A DNA stretch of 51,508 nucleotides from Subtercola boreus (GCF_003399625.1 NZ_NBXA01000025.1:1-51508), one strand, 5' to 3'. Numbered from the stretch's first letter, positions 16,981 to 26,825 are shown. Numbers and translations are program-made. Notes: a model not told the origin generated them from the letters alone.

Positions 16981-18213
16981 CTATTCACTGCGCAGCGCAT
17001 CGATGGGAGCGAGCCGGGCCGCTCGGGTGGCCGGATACACGCCGAAGACGATGCCGATGGCGACCGCGACTCCGATCGACAGCACGACTGCCGGCACCGA
17101 GACCACGATCGAGCTGCCGAGGGCGGCCGGCAGGGTGAGGGCCGCGATGATGCCGAGCACTGCGCCGAGCAGACCACCCGAGAGCCCGAGGATCGCCGCC
17201 TCGATGAGGAACTGCCGTCGGATCGCCCACGGAGGCGCCCCCAGCGCCTTTCTCAGGCCGATCTCCCTGGTGCGCTCCGACACGGAGACGAGCATGATGT
17301 TCATCACGCCGATACCACCCACAAGGAGGGAGAGTGCTGCGACACCGGTGAGCAGCACGGTCAGGGTCTGGTAGATCGCTGTCGCCGTGCCGACGAGGGC
17401 GTCCTGGCTGGCGATGGTGAAGTCCGCATCCGCGACATCCGAGAGGGAGTGGAGGTTCGCCAGCAGCGTCTGGGTCTCCTGGTATGCCCCCGAGAGCTGG
17501 CCTGCTGAGGCCGCCTGCACGTAGATCGTCGACACACTGTTGCTCGACGTACCGCCGATGAGGCGTGTGGCCGCCGTCGAGAACGGAACGATCGCTATGT
17601 CATCGAGGTTGTCCGACGAGCTCGACCCCGCCGAGGAAAGCACACCGACCACCGTGAACGTGCGATCCGAGATCGTCACCGTGCGGTTGACCACGTTCTG
17701 CGTGCCGAACAGCTCGTCGGCCGTCTCCGACCCGAGAACGATGTCCGAGGCAGACGCGGCGTTCTCGGCATCGGTGATGAAGGAGCCGTAGGCGATGGTG
17801 CGGGAACGCACATCCAGCCACGACGGTGTGGTGCCCGTGACCGTCGTCGTCCAGTTCGTGTCACCGTTCACCAGCGAGAGCGAGGTCGACTTCTCGGCGG
17901 CCACCCCGGCGATGTCGGGCGAGTTGACCGTTGAGGCGAGGGCCGCGGCATCCGAGATCGTCAGCGTCGAGCTGGTGCCGAAGCCACCGCGCACACCGGA
18001 GGTGTCTGTTGTGCTGCCCGGTGTGACGATGAGCAGGTTGCTGCCGAGCGAACTGATCTGCGAACTGACATCCTTCTGGGTGCCGAGCCCCAGCCCCACG
18101 GTGAGGATGACCGCGGCGATGCCGATCAGGATGCCGAGAACCGTGAGCAGCGAACGAAGTGCATGCGAGTGCACCGCCGACCAACTCGTTCGGAACGTCT
18201 CCATCCAGCTCAT
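16981..18213 (-). CDS. MacB/FtsX-type ABC transporter permease
   Basis: A 410-aa permease with the MacB layout: N-terminal amphipathic helix and TM1 ([23 protein letters not shown]), a large extracellular MacB_PCD domain (about 50-275), then three C-terminal TMs with the FtsX signature [29 protein letters not shown]. Family members couple ATP hydrolysis to mechanical movement of exported or envelope substrates rather than to classic transport. The start ATG overlaps the ATPase stop (ATGA). Confidence 0.93.
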   Translation of the reverse strand: MSWMETFRTSWSAVHSHALRSLLTVLGILIGIAAVILTVGLGLGTQKDVSSQISSLGSNLLIVTPGSTTDTSGVRGGFGTSSTLTISDAAALASTVNSPDIAGVAAEKSTSLSLVNGDTNWTTTVTGTTPSWLDVRSRTIAYGSFITDAENAASASDIVLGSETADELFGTQNVVNRTVTISDRTFTVVGVLSSAGSSSSDNLDDIAIVPFSTAATRLIGGTSSNSVSTIYVQAASAGQLSGAYQETQTLLANLHSLSDVADADFTIASQDALVGTATAIYQTLTVLLTGVAALSLLVGGIGVMNIMLVSVSERTREIGLRKALGAPPWAIRRQFLIEAAILGLSGGLLGAVLGIIAALTLPAALGSSIVVSVPAVVLSIGVAVAIGIVFGVYPATRAARLAPIDALRSE

Positions 18214-18947
18214 GCGGCGTTCACCTCGTCTGTGACGATCTCGCCGTCGCGCACCCGGACGATGCGGCGAGCGCGTTCGGCAACCTCGATCTCATGCGTG
18301 ATCAGCACGATCGTGCGGCCGAGCTCATGCAGTTCGTCGAAGAGACCGAGCACATCCCGCGTCGACACGGAGTCGAGGTTCCCCGTCGGTTCGTCGGCGA
18401 GGATCATCGTCGGCTCACCGACCAGGGCCCGCGCCACGGCGACACGCTGCTGCTGGCCACCCGACAGCTCCCCCGGCCGGTTCGCGAGCCGGTCGCCGAG
18501 TCCCACCCGCTCGAGGGCGCGCTGGGCACGGAGCTTCCGCTCGTCGCGGTGCACCTTGCCGTAGATCATCGGCAGTTCGACGTTCCTCCACGCTGAAAGA
18601 GACGGAAGCAGGTTGAACTGCTGGAAGACGAACCCGATGCGCTGGTTGCGGATCTGGGCGAGATCGATCTCGTCGAGGTCGTTCACGTCGTCGCCGCCCA
18701 GCCGGTAGGTGCCGCTGGAGAGGGTGTCGAGGCAGCCCAGGATGTTCATGATCGTCGACTTTCCAGAGCCGGATGGGCCCATGATCGCCACGTATTCGCC
18801 TTCGACGATCTCGAGGTCGATGCCGCGGAGGGCCTCGAACTCGAGAGAACCCGAACGGTAGACCTTGCGGGCCGCCGCCAGGGCGATGACCGGCTCGGTA
18901 CTCCCGGATGTCGGCTCGACACGGCTCTGGATGACCGGCTCAACCAT
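18210..18947 (-). CDS. MacB/LolD-type ABC transporter ATPase
   Basis: A 245-aa cytoplasmic ATPase. Walker [11 protein letters not shown]-loop [13 protein letters not shown], signature [15 protein letters not shown], Walker [14 protein letters not shown] and H-loop LITHE are all intact. The sequence after [18 protein letters not shown] is typical of the LolD/MacB group. The start at 18947 (GCGGGG upstream) overlaps the end of the first fusion-protein gene by 8 nt; an alternative ATG at 18959 would add four residues. It powers the adjacent permease. Confidence 0.92.
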   Translation of the reverse strand: MVEPVIQSRVEPTSGSTEPVIALAAARKVYRSGSLEFEALRGIDLEIVEGEYVAIMGPSGSGKSTIMNILGCLDTLSSGTYRLGGDDVNDLDEIDLAQIRNQRIGFVFQQFNLLPSLSAWRNVELPMIYGKVHRDERKLRAQRALERVGLGDRLANRPGELSGGQQQRVAVARALVGEPTMILADEPTGNLDSVSTRDVLGLFDELHELGRTIVLITHEIEVAERARRIVRVRDGEIVTDEVNAA

Positions 18948-20283
18948 TGGCCCCGCCATTCCGCGTCGTGCTGCGCGTGGTGCCGGTGGTGGTACCGCCG
19001 GTTCCGCCACCGGCACCGCCGGGGATCGTGCCCGTGCCGCCTCCGGGGAAGGTTCCCGTTCCGCCACCCGGGAACTCGCCGGTCTGGCGACCGGTTCCCG
19101 TACCGCCGGTCTGCCCGCCCGTTCCGGTGCCACCGGGCGTGAAGACCGTCACCACGACGCTGTCCCCCTCCGCCAACCCGCTCGTGATCTCGGTGAGGGT
19201 ACCCACCGTCTCGCCGACGACGACCGGCGTCTTCACCTCTGCACCCTCCGCATCGAGAGTGGTCACCGTGCTCGTGCCGGCAGCCGTCGTCACTGCCTCG
19301 CTCGGCACGGTCAGCACGTTCGTGCGACGCTCGTAGACGATGGCTGTCGTGACGGAGACTCCGTCGTAGAGCCCTGCGGGGGAACCGGTGACCGAGACGA
19401 CCACGGGGTAGGTGACGGCTCCTGAGGTCGCGGACGGCAGGAGGCCGACAGACGCGACCGTGCCGAAGAAGGCCGTGCCGCCGGTGAGCGACAGTTCGAC
19501 CTGGTCGTCTTTGGCGACGTTGGCGATGTCGGACTCCGAGACGGCCACACTCACCTGCCACGAATCGGTGCTCACGATGGTGAATCCCGAGGTGCTGGCC
19601 GTCGTGGTGGTTCCGGATGTCGCCGCCGATGTTCCCGCGGTCGATCCGGCGCCCGTCGTGCCCGCACCCGAAGACGATGACGTCGAGGAACCGGAGGACG
19701 ATCCCGCCGACACCCTGTCACCCACAGCGACGCCGACGGTCGTCACGAGACCGGCGACCGGCGCGGTGAGCGTTGCATCGGTCACGTCTGTCTCGGCATC
19801 CGTCACGGCGGCAGAGGCCAGGTCGACCGACGACTGGTCCGCGGCGATCTGGGCCACAGCCGCGTCGCTCCCGTCGCTGGCAGAGGTCGCATCGGCCAGC
19901 TTGGCCTCAGCCGTTGCGAGGGTGGCCTTCGCCTGCAGCAGCGCCGCGTCGACAGTCATCGTGTCGACGGTGGCGAGCGCCTGCCCCGCCGTGACGGTCT
20001 GGCCGGCGACCACGTTCACCGCGGTGACGGTGCCCGAAACGGTGAAACCGGCTGTCTGCTGCACCGTCGGGGTGAGTGTTCCCGTTGTCGACACACTCTT
20101 CTCCATGGTCTGGAGGCTCGCCTGCACGGTGCGGGTGACCGGCGCCTGGGCGGCCTGGGAGGAGGAGGCCGGCATGGCGAAGCCGAACCAGTAGACCGAT
20201 CCGGCCGCAATCAGCAGGATCAGAGCCCCCGATATGACGAGGGTGCGCCTGCGCATCCGCGAGACGTAGTTCGTAAGCTTCAT
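18940..20283 (-). CDS. Membrane fusion protein (HlyD/MacA-like), first gene of the exporter operon
   Basis: A 447-aa adaptor: [13 protein letters not shown], one TM segment (about 15-35), biotinyl-lipoyl half-motif ([27 protein letters not shown]), a short Ala-rich helical hairpin (about 115-165), second half-motif ([18 protein letters not shown]), a Ser/Gly/Thr linker (about 190-225), beta-barrel domain, and a C-terminal Gly/Thr tail with repeated GGGTGT(F/I)PGG. The start is supported by GGAGA 5 nt upstream. This operon thus encodes two fusion proteins. The upstream gap (20284-20487) is shared with the divergent oxidoreductase gene and must hold both promoters. Confidence 0.88.
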   Translation of the reverse strand: MKLTNYVSRMRRRTLVISGALILLIAAGSVYWFGFAMPASSSQAAQAPVTRTVQASLQTMEKSVSTTGTLTPTVQQTAGFTVSGTVTAVNVVAGQTVTAGQALATVDTMTVDAALLQAKATLATAEAKLADATSASDGSDAAVAQIAADQSSVDLASAAVTDAETDVTDATLTAPVAGLVTTVGVAVGDRVSAGSSSGSSTSSSSGAGTTGAGSTAGTSAATSGTTTTASTSGFTIVSTDSWQVSVAVSESDIANVAKDDQVELSLTGGTAFFGTVASVGLLPSATSGAVTYPVVVSVTGSPAGLYDGVSVTTAIVYERRTNVLTVPSEAVTTAAGTSTVTTLDAEGAEVKTPVVVGETVGTLTEITSGLAEGDSVVVTVFTPGGTGTGGQTGGTGTGRQTGEFPGGGTGTFPGGGTGTIPGGAGGGTGGTTTGTTRSTTRNGGANG

Positions 20284-20487
20284 TTTCTCCGTAGCCACCT
20301 TGATCGTGCGCGGGCTGCGCCTCACAGTGAGAGTAGGAACTCCGGCTATCGCGATCATTGGACGAAGCTATCGATCCGCCATCAGCTCCGACGCCCGACT
20401 CAGCAGAATGTGGAGACGTGCTGCACATTTCTGCCCTGTGAGCGAGAGGACGGGAACGATTCCGACCGCGCCCGCGTTGTACCTGTC

Positions 20488-21486
20488 ATGTCGACTCCGC
20501 TCTCCATCCTTGACCTCGCCCCCATCGCACCCGGCGAGACCGTGCGCGACAGCATCGCGAACAGCGTCGCCCTGGCGCAGGCCGCTGAGAAGGCGGGCTA
20601 CCGCCGTGTCTGGTACGCCGAGCACCACAACATGCCCACCATCGCATCGAGCGCCACGAGCATCCTGATCGGGCATGTCGCGGCACAGACCTCGACCATC
20701 CGGCTGGGTTCCGGCGGCATCATGCTCCCGAACCACGCCCCGCTGACGATCGCCGAGCAGTTCGGCACCCTGGCGAGCCTCTACCCCGGCCGCATCGACC
20801 TGGGGCTCGGGCGTGCACCCGGCAGCGACCAGGAGACCATGCGCGCCATGCGGCGTGACGCGATGTCGTCAGACCGGTTCCCCGAAGACGTGCTGGAGCT
20901 GCAGGCCTTCCTCGCCGGCGAGTCCCGCATCCCCGGCGTGCAGGCCGTTCCCGGCGCCGGAACGAACGTGCCGCTCTACATCCTCGGATCCTCGCTCTTC
21001 GGCGCTCAGCTCGCCGCAATGCTCGGACTGCCGTACGCCTTCGCCTCCCACTTCTCCCCCGACGCCCTGCACGAGGCCGTCGCGATCTACCGCCGCGACT
21101 TCAAGTCTTCCGCCCAGCTCGACGAACCGTATGTGCTCGCCGGCGTGAACGTGATCGCCGCGGACGACGAGGCGGATGCCCGGCACCAGTTCGCCGTCAC
21201 CCGCCGGGCGAGGGTTCGCGGCATGCTCTCGCGCGGCCCGGCCGGCACCGAGTACTCCGACGAGCAGGTGGACGCGTTCCTCACCACTGCTAGCGGGCGC
21301 GGTATCGCCAACATGATGCGCTACTCGGTCTCGGGGACTCCGGATGAGGTGCGGAACTTCCTCGAGGAATTCGCCGCATCGGCCCACGCCGACGAGCTCA
21401 TCGTGGCGCACCAGTCGCAGGACATCGCCGCCCGGCTGCACTCGGTCGAGCTGACGGCCGGTGCGATGCAGCTCGCCTCGGTCTGA
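20488..21486 (+). CDS. LLM class flavin-dependent oxidoreductase (MsnO8/YhbW type)
   Basis: Luciferase-like TIM-barrel monooxygenase or reductase, 332 aa. Recognisable family blocks: [20 protein letters not shown] at the N terminus, [44 protein letters not shown] and the [15 protein letters not shown] flavin-binding segment. This subgroup often lacks a dedicated reductase partner in the locus and none is seen here. Substrate unknown. The start is ATG 20488; upstream codons in the same frame do not match the family. Confidence 0.9.
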   Translation: MSTPLSILDLAPIAPGETVRDSIANSVALAQAAEKAGYRRVWYAEHHNMPTIASSATSILIGHVAAQTSTIRLGSGGIMLPNHAPLTIAEQFGTLASLYPGRIDLGLGRAPGSDQETMRAMRRDAMSSDRFPEDVLELQAFLAGESRIPGVQAVPGAGTNVPLYILGSSLFGAQLAAMLGLPYAFASHFSPDALHEAVAIYRRDFKSSAQLDEPYVLAGVNVIAADDEADARHQFAVTRRARVRGMLSRGPAGTEYSDEQVDAFLTTASGRGIANMMRYSVSGTPDEVRNFLEEFAASAHADELIVAHQSQDIAARLHSVELTAGAMQLASV

Positions 21487-21534
21487 CCCGCTGCGGAAAA
21501 GTGATCAATATTCACTGACCTCACGGTTATTGCC

Positions 21535-21557
21535 TTTGTCATCACTATGATGACAAA
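21535..21557. promoter_or_regulatory. Perfect palindromic operator over a leaderless promoter
   Basis: TTTGTCATCA-CTA-TGATGACAAA: 10-bp arms with a 3-bp centre and no mismatch. Its last base touches the A of the ATG at 21558. A TATGAT -10 box (21546-21551) lies inside it, 6 nt before that ATG. Binding here would block RNA polymerase completely. The likely ligand is the HTH protein encoded at 21635-21814. Confidence 0.75.
21546..21551 (+). promoter_or_regulatory. Predicted -10 box of the toxin-remnant/HTH operon
   Basis: TATGAT, one base from the TATAAT consensus, ends 6 nt before ATG 21558; this predicts a leaderless transcript. No clear -35 is seen. Confidence 0.55.
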
Positions 21558-21638
21558 ATGGAAATAGGGAACAGCGCACGCAAGCACGGCATCGAAGACG
21601 CCGACATTGCCCACGCGATCCGGCGAACACACCGATGA
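21558..21638 (+). pseudogene. Truncated toxin-like gene, 26-codon remnant
   Basis: The 26-residue product begins MEIGNSARKHGI and continues EDADIAHAIRR. This matches the start of a family of small actinobacterial toxin-like proteins (ESARKHGVSDEDI-HA pattern, DUF4258/BrnT-like) that are normally about 80-95 aa. Here the reading frame ends after 26 codons and passes by ATGA overlap into the HTH gene, so most of the toxin body has been deleted. Family call is from memory of the motif. Confidence 0.55.
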
Positions 21639-21814
21639 AAGATGGTCGGCACCTCAGGAACATCGGCAATGCCCTCTCCGCACTGGACAATGCGGAAGCG
21701 GATCTCCGTCGGGCTGTCAGCCGGGCACGAGCCGCCGGTGATTCGTGGGAAGCAATAGGACTGGTTCTCGGAACTTCGCGGCAGGCCGCGCACCGCAAAT
21801 ACGGGCGGGCCTGA
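21635..21814 (+). CDS. Small HTH DNA-binding protein (putative antitoxin), 59 aa
   Basis: Starts MKDGRHLRNIGNALSALDNAE and ends SRQAAHRKYGRA. The second half, RARAAGDSWEAIGLVLGTSRQAAHRKYG, is a clear sigma-region-4-like helix-turn-helix found in small actinobacterial proteins encoded directly after toxin-like genes. The ATG overlaps the stop of the truncated toxin (ATGA). The intact reading frame and the perfect upstream palindrome suggest it is still a working autorepressor although its partner is gone. The gene is too short for ordinary ORF cut-offs and easily missed. Confidence 0.7.
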   Translation: MKDGRHLRNIGNALSALDNAEADLRRAVSRARAAGDSWEAIGLVLGTSRQAAHRKYGRA

Positions 21815-21873
21815 AAGGAGCTTCTGGGCGGCAGGCTCTGGACGCTGTCTGCGGCGGGGCGCACAATGGTGCC

Positions 21874-22740
21874 ATGCCCGAGTTGCCCGAAGTCCACGCT
21901 CTCGTCACCGATCTGGGCGCGAAGCTCACGGGGCGGACGGTGGCTCGCTTCGATGTGCTCTCGTTCGCTGCGCTCAAGACGTTCTCCCCGCCGGCCTCCG
22001 CCCTCGAAGGCCAGCAGGTGCTCGGAGTCGCTCGGCACGGCAAGTTCCTCGACCTCCAGATAGGCGATCTGCATCTCGTGATGCACCTGGCCCGCGCGGG
22101 CTGGATCCGCTGGCGCGAGGGGCCGCCGCCGCCGGCGAGCGGGAGGCCGGGCAAGAGTGCCCTGGCCGCGCGCCTGGTGATGCAGCCCGACGACTCGGGC
22201 CTCGACATCACGGAGGCGGGCACCAAGAAGAGCCTCGCGATCTACCTGGTGAACGAGGTGGCCGAGGTGCCCGGGATTGCCCGGCTGGGGCCGGATCCGC
22301 TCGACCCGGCGTTCACTGAGGACGTCTTCGCGCGCATCCTCGAAGCGGCGGGTCGAGCCCAGATCAAGGGGGTGCTCCGCAACCAGTCGAACATCGCCGG
22401 CATCGGCAATGCCTACTCCGACGAGATTCTGCACACGGCACGGATGTCGCCGTTCAAGCCCGCTTCGATGGAGGCCGACGAGGTGGCAGAGCTCTACGCT
22501 GCCCTGCAGCTGACGCTGAGGGGCGCACTTCAACGCGCCGACGGGCTCGCCGCCTCCGAGCTGAAGAAGGAGAAGAAGCTCGGAATGCAGGTGCACGGTC
22601 GCACCGGCGAGGCGTGCCCGGTCTGCGGTGACACGGTGCGCCAGGTGATCTTCGCCGACTCGACCCTGCAGTACTGCCCGACCTGCCAGACCGGCGGCAA
22701 GATCCTCGCCGACCGGGTGCTCTCCCGGCTGCTGAAGTAG
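21874..22740 (+). CDS. Fpg/Nei family DNA glycosylase
   Basis: Base-excision repair enzyme, 288 aa. It starts MPELPEV, giving the catalytic Pro2 nucleophile and Glu3 after removal of Met1. The H2TH region is seen at about 165-190 (LRNQSNIAGIGNAYSDEIL), and the C-terminal zinc finger has CPVC and CPTC pairs (about 248-272). The chosen ATG is fixed by the catalytic N terminus; a CACAAT box 6 nt upstream hints at a leaderless transcript. Whether it prefers oxidised purines (Fpg) or pyrimidines (Nei) is not clear. Confidence 0.92.
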   Translation: MPELPEVHALVTDLGAKLTGRTVARFDVLSFAALKTFSPPASALEGQQVLGVARHGKFLDLQIGDLHLVMHLARAGWIRWREGPPPPASGRPGKSALAARLVMQPDDSGLDITEAGTKKSLAIYLVNEVAEVPGIARLGPDPLDPAFTEDVFARILEAAGRAQIKGVLRNQSNIAGIGNAYSDEILHTARMSPFKPASMEADEVAELYAALQLTLRGALQRADGLAASELKKEKKLGMQVHGRTGEACPVCGDTVRQVIFADSTLQYCPTCQTGGKILADRVLSRLLK

Positions 22741-22776
22741 AACGGCTGCCGAAGTAGAACAGCTGCCGCGCCGGCC

Positions 22777-23463
22777 TCAGCGGTGCGACAGCCTCCGCGC
22801 CACCGCGCTCGCCACCAGCTGCACCATCTGCACGATGACGATCAGAATGATGATCGTCGTGAACAGGTAGGAGTTGTCGTACCTCTGGTACCCGTACCGG
22901 ATGGCGATGTCACCGATGCCACCCGCACCGATCGTGCCCGCGATCGCCGAGTAGTTCAGCAGGGAGATGACCGACGTCGAGAGTGCGAGCACGATGCTCG
23001 GTCGCGCCTCGGCGAGCAGCACCTTCCAGATGATGGTGCCCCGCGTCGCACCCATCGAGCGGGCCGCCTCAACGAGGCCGGTGTCGACCTCCCGGAGCGC
23101 GATCTCCACCAGCCGGGCGAAGAACGGAATGGCGGCGATGGTCAACGGCACGGCTGCCGCCGTCGGCCCGATGAACGTGCCGATGATCAGCCGAGTGAAC
23201 GGGATCAGCACCACCATCAGGATGATGAACGGCAGCGAACGCCCGATGTTCACGATGAAACCGAGCACCGCGTGGATGATCGCTCCGAGCCGCCGCGATC
23301 CGAAGGGCGCCTCGTAGACGCCTCCCTCATCGGTCGACACCAGCAGCACACCCACCAGCAGCCCGAAGACGATCGTGAAGACGAGAGCGATCCCGATCAT
23401 CTGGAACGTCTCGCCGATGGCCTTCGCCAGGATCGGGATCATGACGCCCCAGTTGATGTTCAC
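22777..23463 (-). CDS. metI: Methionine-type ABC transporter permease (MetI family)
   Basis: Inner-membrane channel subunit, 228 aa, five or six hydrophobic segments, with the EAA loop EAARSMGATRGTIIWKVLLAEARPSIV and the MetI-specific LLNYSAIAGTIGAGGIGDIAIRYGYQRY segment. GTG start at 23463 overlaps the ATPase stop (GTGA); an ATG seven codons later is possible. Last gene of a leftward metQ-metN-metI operon. Confidence 0.92.
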   Translation of the reverse strand: MNINWGVMIPILAKAIGETFQMIGIALVFTIVFGLLVGVLLVSTDEGGVYEAPFGSRRLGAIIHAVLGFIVNIGRSLPFIILMVVLIPFTRLIIGTFIGPTAAAVPLTIAAIPFFARLVEIALREVDTGLVEAARSMGATRGTIIWKVLLAEARPSIVLALSTSVISLLNYSAIAGTIGAGGIGDIAIRYGYQRYDNSYLFTTIIILIVIVQMVQLVASAVARRLSHR

Positions 23464-24461
23464 AGCGCCCCCTCCAGAACCTCGACGTACAGCCCGCTGT
23501 CCTTCAGCCGGGCGATCGGTACAGCGTTCGACTCCACGCTTCCGGGCAGTTCGAGCCGCATCCGGCCGACGCGATGGTCGCTCACGACCTCGACGGCAGC
23601 GCCCAGGATGTTCACGTCGATGCCGAACTCCCGCGACATCCGACCGACGATCGGTTCATCGGCCAGATGCCCGGCGTACATGATCTCGATCACCGTGTTG
23701 CCCGGTTCACCGCGGCTCTCGCCCAGCGGGAAGAGCGCGTGGGCGATCTTCGATTTCGGCGTGTTGAGCAGGTCGATGACGTTGCCCGACTCGACGATGC
23801 GTCCGCCTTCGATCAGTGCGGCCGACGTGCAGATGCGCTTGACGACCTCCATCTCGTGGGTGATCAGCATGATCGTCACGCCGAGCGTGCGGTTCAGCTC
23901 CTTCAGCAGCTGCAGGATCGAGTCTGTCGTCTCGGGGTCGAGCGACGAGGTGGCCTCATCGCTCAGGAGCACCTTCGGATTGCCGGCGAGCGCCCGGGCG
24001 ATGCCGACGCGCTGCTTCTGCCCGCCGGAGAGCTGCGAGGGGTAGGCGGATGCCCGGTCCCCGAGCCCGACGAGGTCGAGTACTTCGGCCGACCGGGCCC
24101 GGCGCGCGGCCCGGTCGACACCCGTGATCTCGAGCCCGAACTCCACGTTCTCGGCGACGGTGCGGGACGACAGCAGGTTGAAGTGCTGGAACACCATCCC
24201 GATGCCGTGCCGGGCGACCCGCAGGTCGGCCTCGCCGAGCGTGGTCAGATCCTGCCCCGCAACGGTGATCGAGCCGCTGGTGGGCCGTTCGAGCAGGTTG
24301 ACGCAGCGCAGAAGCGTCGACTTGCCTGCTCCGCTCTGCCCGACGACGCCGAAGATCTCGCCGTCGGCGACCGTCAGATCGATGCCTTTCAGGGCCTCGA
24401 CGGTCGTGCCTCTGGCGTTCCGCGGCGAGTAGGACTTGTGGAGGTCGGTAATCGTGATCAC
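23460..24461 (-). CDS. metN: Methionine-type ABC transporter ATPase with NIL domain (MetN family)
   Basis: A 333-aa ATPase. Walker A GQSGAGKST, signature LSGGQKQRVGIARAL, Walker B VLLSDEATSSLDP, H-loop LITHEMEVV. The last about 90 residues form the NIL ferredoxin-like domain (from ESRGEPGNTVIEIMYAG), which in MetN binds methionine and inhibits transport when the cell is full. The GTG start is 4 nt after the metQ stop. Confidence 0.93.
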   Translation of the reverse strand: MITITDLHKSYSPRNARGTTVEALKGIDLTVADGEIFGVVGQSGAGKSTLLRCVNLLERPTSGSITVAGQDLTTLGEADLRVARHGIGMVFQHFNLLSSRTVAENVEFGLEITGVDRAARRARSAEVLDLVGLGDRASAYPSQLSGGQKQRVGIARALAGNPKVLLSDEATSSLDPETTDSILQLLKELNRTLGVTIMLITHEMEVVKRICTSAALIEGGRIVESGNVIDLLNTPKSKIAHALFPLGESRGEPGNTVIEIMYAGHLADEPIVGRMSREFGIDVNILGAAVEVVSDHRVGRMRLELPGSVESNAVPIARLKDSGLYVEVLEGAL

Positions 24462-24465
24462 AGTA

Positions 24466-25311
24466 TTAGGACGCAGGTCCGCTCGCCGGGATGACCAGGC
24501 CCTTGTACTGGGCGGTGATCCAATCCTGGGTCTGCTTCGAGGTCAGCAGCTCGTAGAGCTTCTGCACAGCCGGATCGTTCTCGTGCCCTTCCTTGGCGGC
24601 GAGGAGGTTCGTGTAGAGCGTGCCGTCGACATCCTCCTTGAGGATCTGCTCGTCACCGGTGAGGCCGGCGGGCAGGGCGAAGCTGAGATTCGCAATGCCC
24701 GCGACGTTCTCATCGAGGGCCCGGGGCAGGGTCGCCGCATCCAGCTCCTGGAACACGAGGTTCTTCGGGTTGGTCGCGATGTCGCCGACGACGCCGGTCG
24801 CGCCCTCGTTCAGCGTGATGAGCCCCGCCTTGGCGAGCAGGTTCAGCGAACGGAGCTCGTTGGTCGGGTCGTTCGGGATGCTGACGGTGTCGCCGTCCTT
24901 GATGTCGTCGACGCTCTTCACCTGCTTCGAGTACAGCGCGAGGGCCGGGAAGTAGACCTTGCCGACCGGGGCGATGTGCGTGCCGTTGTTCGTGTTGAAG
25001 TTCTTCAGGAACGGCAGGTGCTGGTAGAGGTTCGCATCGAGCGAGCCGTCTTCGAGCGCGGTGTTCGGTGTGGTGTAGTCGGTGAACGAGGTGACCTGGA
25101 TGTCGAGCCCGGCGGCCGCGGCCTGCGACTGCTCGACGTAGTTCAGGATGTCGTCGCCCGGGAAGGTCGAGCCGACCCGGATGGTGGTCACGCCCCCCGC
25201 AGTGGCGCCGACAGCGGCATCGGACGAACCCGAGGACGACGAGCATCCGGTGGCGCCGACGACGACTGTCGACAGGATCGCTGCGGCTATCAGGAACTTC
25301 TTGGAACGCAT
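24466..25311 (-). CDS. metQ: MetQ/NlpA family substrate-binding lipoprotein
   Basis: A 281-aa lipoprotein with Cys23 in the lipobox GATGC, followed by a Ser/Ala linker. The body has family features: TIRVGSTFPGDDILNYVE, the VTSFTDYTTPNTALEDGSLDANLYQHLPFL segment, and PNDPTNELRSLNLLAKAGLI. Members bind D/L-methionine or other sulfur compounds. The adjacent NtaA-type monooxygenase gene and a decayed acyl-CoA-dehydrogenase-like gene suggest an organosulfur substrate, but this is inference. Confidence 0.9.
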   Translation of the reverse strand: MRSKKFLIAAAILSTVVVGATGCSSSSGSSDAAVGATAGGVTTIRVGSTFPGDDILNYVEQSQAAAAGLDIQVTSFTDYTTPNTALEDGSLDANLYQHLPFLKNFNTNNGTHIAPVGKVYFPALALYSKQVKSVDDIKDGDTVSIPNDPTNELRSLNLLAKAGLITLNEGATGVVGDIATNPKNLVFQELDAATLPRALDENVAGIANLSFALPAGLTGDEQILKEDVDGTLYTNLLAAKEGHENDPAVQKLYELLTSKQTQDWITAQYKGLVIPASGPAS

Positions 25312-25372
25312 GGGGTTCTCTCCAGAGGGGAAGGCGGGGGGTGCGGCCTCAACCCTAGGAGACCCGCTGGAA

Positions 25373-25391
25373 CGGGCCTAAAGCAGGCCCG
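25373..25391. promoter_or_regulatory. Hairpin in the divergent metQ / monooxygenase gap
   Basis: CGGGCCT-AAAGC-AGGCCCG is a perfect 7-bp stem with 5-nt loop, about 62 nt from the metQ start and 64 nt from the other start. It could be a leader hairpin or an operator. I looked for S-box or SAM-IV riboswitch features on the metQ side and saw none. Confidence 0.35.
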
Positions 25392-25454
25392 GCATGCTAC
25401 GCAATGTGACGCTGACCGGCAGCGCGCGGCGGCCCGACCCGGAAGAATCGGGGC

Positions 25455-26825
25455 ATGCCCCGACCCCTCCACTTCTCTGCGTTCGTGATGAACACGAACT
25501 CGCACATCCAACACGGTCTCTGGCGCCACCCCACCGCCCAGCAGGCCGACTTCAACGACGTGAACCTCTGGATCGGGCTCGCGAAGACGCTCGAGGCCGG
25601 CGGCTTCGACACCATGTTCTTCGCCGACGTGGTGGGCCTCTACGGCCCCGTCAACGGCTCGTACGAGGTGAACGCGCGGGAGGGACTACAGATCCCGTCG
25701 AACGACCCCTCTGTGCTGCTCTCAGCGCTCGCGGTGAGCACAGAGCACCTCGGGCTGGCGTTCACGAGTTCCATCGTGCAGTCGCACCCCTTCGACTTCG
25801 CCCGTAAGGTCTCGACGCTCGATCACATCTCGAACGGCCGGATCGGGTGGAACGTCGTGACCAGTTCGCTCGAGAACGCCGCTCGCAACTTCGGGATGGA
25901 CCGCCTCATCGAGCACGACGAGCGCTACCGCTGGGCCCAGGAGTACATGGATGTCGTCTACAAGCTCTGGGAGGGCTCGTGGGATGATGGCGCGCTGCTG
26001 AAGGACAAGGCGAGCGGGGTCTACGCCGACTACACCAGGATCCACAAGATCAATCACTCCGGCGAGCGCTACCAGGTGGAGGGGCCGCACCTGCCCTCTC
26101 CCTCGGCGCAGCGCACGCCGGTGATCTTCCAGGCCGGATCCTCCCCCGCGGGCCGGGCGTTCGCCGCGCGCAATGCCGAGGCGCAGTTCATCCTGTCGCC
26201 CACACCCGAGATCGCTGCGGGAGACATCTCTGCGACCCGGGCACTGGCGGTGGAGTACGGCCGCCAGGCCTCGGACATCCAGTTCTTCCAGGGCCTCACC
26301 TTCGTGATCGGCAGCACCGAGGAGGAGGCGAAGCGCAACGAGGCCGAGATCGACGAGTACATCTCGACCGACGGATTCCTCGCACACATCAACCTCGGCC
26401 TCGACCAGGCCACCGGGGTTCCCCTCGACCCCGACATGCCCCTGAAGGACATCAAGCACGAGGGCGGCTTCTCGCACACCAAATGGCTCCGCGAGGCATC
26501 CCCCGACCGCGAACCGACGGTGCGGGACCTCGCGAAGATCACCGCGAAGGTGCGCGGCCGCTTCGTGGGCACGCCCGAGCAGATCGCCGACCGGCTCGAG
26601 GAGTTCCAGCGGGCCGGCGTCGACGGCATCAACGTGATGAACTGGACCCTCCCGAACTCCTACCAGCTGTTCATCGACGAGGTCATGCCGACGCTCCGCC
26701 GCCGCGGGCTCGCCAAGGAGGAGCCCGTGGCGGGCACCCTGCGGCAGAAGCTGTTCGGCCACGACCAGCTTCTGCCGACGCACTACGGGCGCCAGTTCCG
26801 CGGGGCGTTCTCGGGCAATCACTGA
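25455..26825 (+). CDS. NtaA/SnaA/DszA-family FMN-dependent monooxygenase
   Basis: Two-component flavin monooxygenase of 456 aa, the usual size of the family (DszA, NtaA, SoxA). It begins MPRPLHFSAFVMNTNSHIQHGLWRHP and contains FADVVGLYG, the LDHISNGRIGWNVVTS block, the substrate-lid region RIHKINHSGERYQVEGPHLPSPSAQRTPVIFQAG, and the C-terminal FVGTPEQIADRLEEFQRAGVDGIN block. These enzymes need an external flavin reductase, not seen nearby. Being next to a MetNIQ importer it may oxidise a sulfur- or amine-containing compound. Confidence 0.9.
   Translation: MPRPLHFSAFVMNTNSHIQHGLWRHPTAQQADFNDVNLWIGLAKTLEAGGFDTMFFADVVGLYGPVNGSYEVNAREGLQIPSNDPSVLLSALAVSTEHLGLAFTSSIVQSHPFDFARKVSTLDHISNGRIGWNVVTSSLENAARNFGMDRLIEHDERYRWAQEYMDVVYKLWEGSWDDGALLKDKASGVYADYTRIHKINHSGERYQVEGPHLPSPSAQRTPVIFQAGSSPAGRAFAARNAEAQFILSPTPEIAAGDISATRALAVEYGRQASDIQFFQGLTFVIGSTEEEAKRNEAEIDEYISTDGFLAHINLGLDQATGVPLDPDMPLKDIKHEGGFSHTKWLREASPDREPTVRDLAKITAKVRGRFVGTPEQIADRLEEFQRAGVDGINVMNWTLPNSYQLFIDEVMPTLRRRGLAKEEPVAGTLRQKLFGHDQLLPTHYGRQFRGAFSGNH

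Noticed and set aside
25312-25454. SAM riboswitch before metQ
   Set aside because: I looked for S-box and SAM-IV conserved elements on the minus strand and found only a simple 7-bp hairpin.
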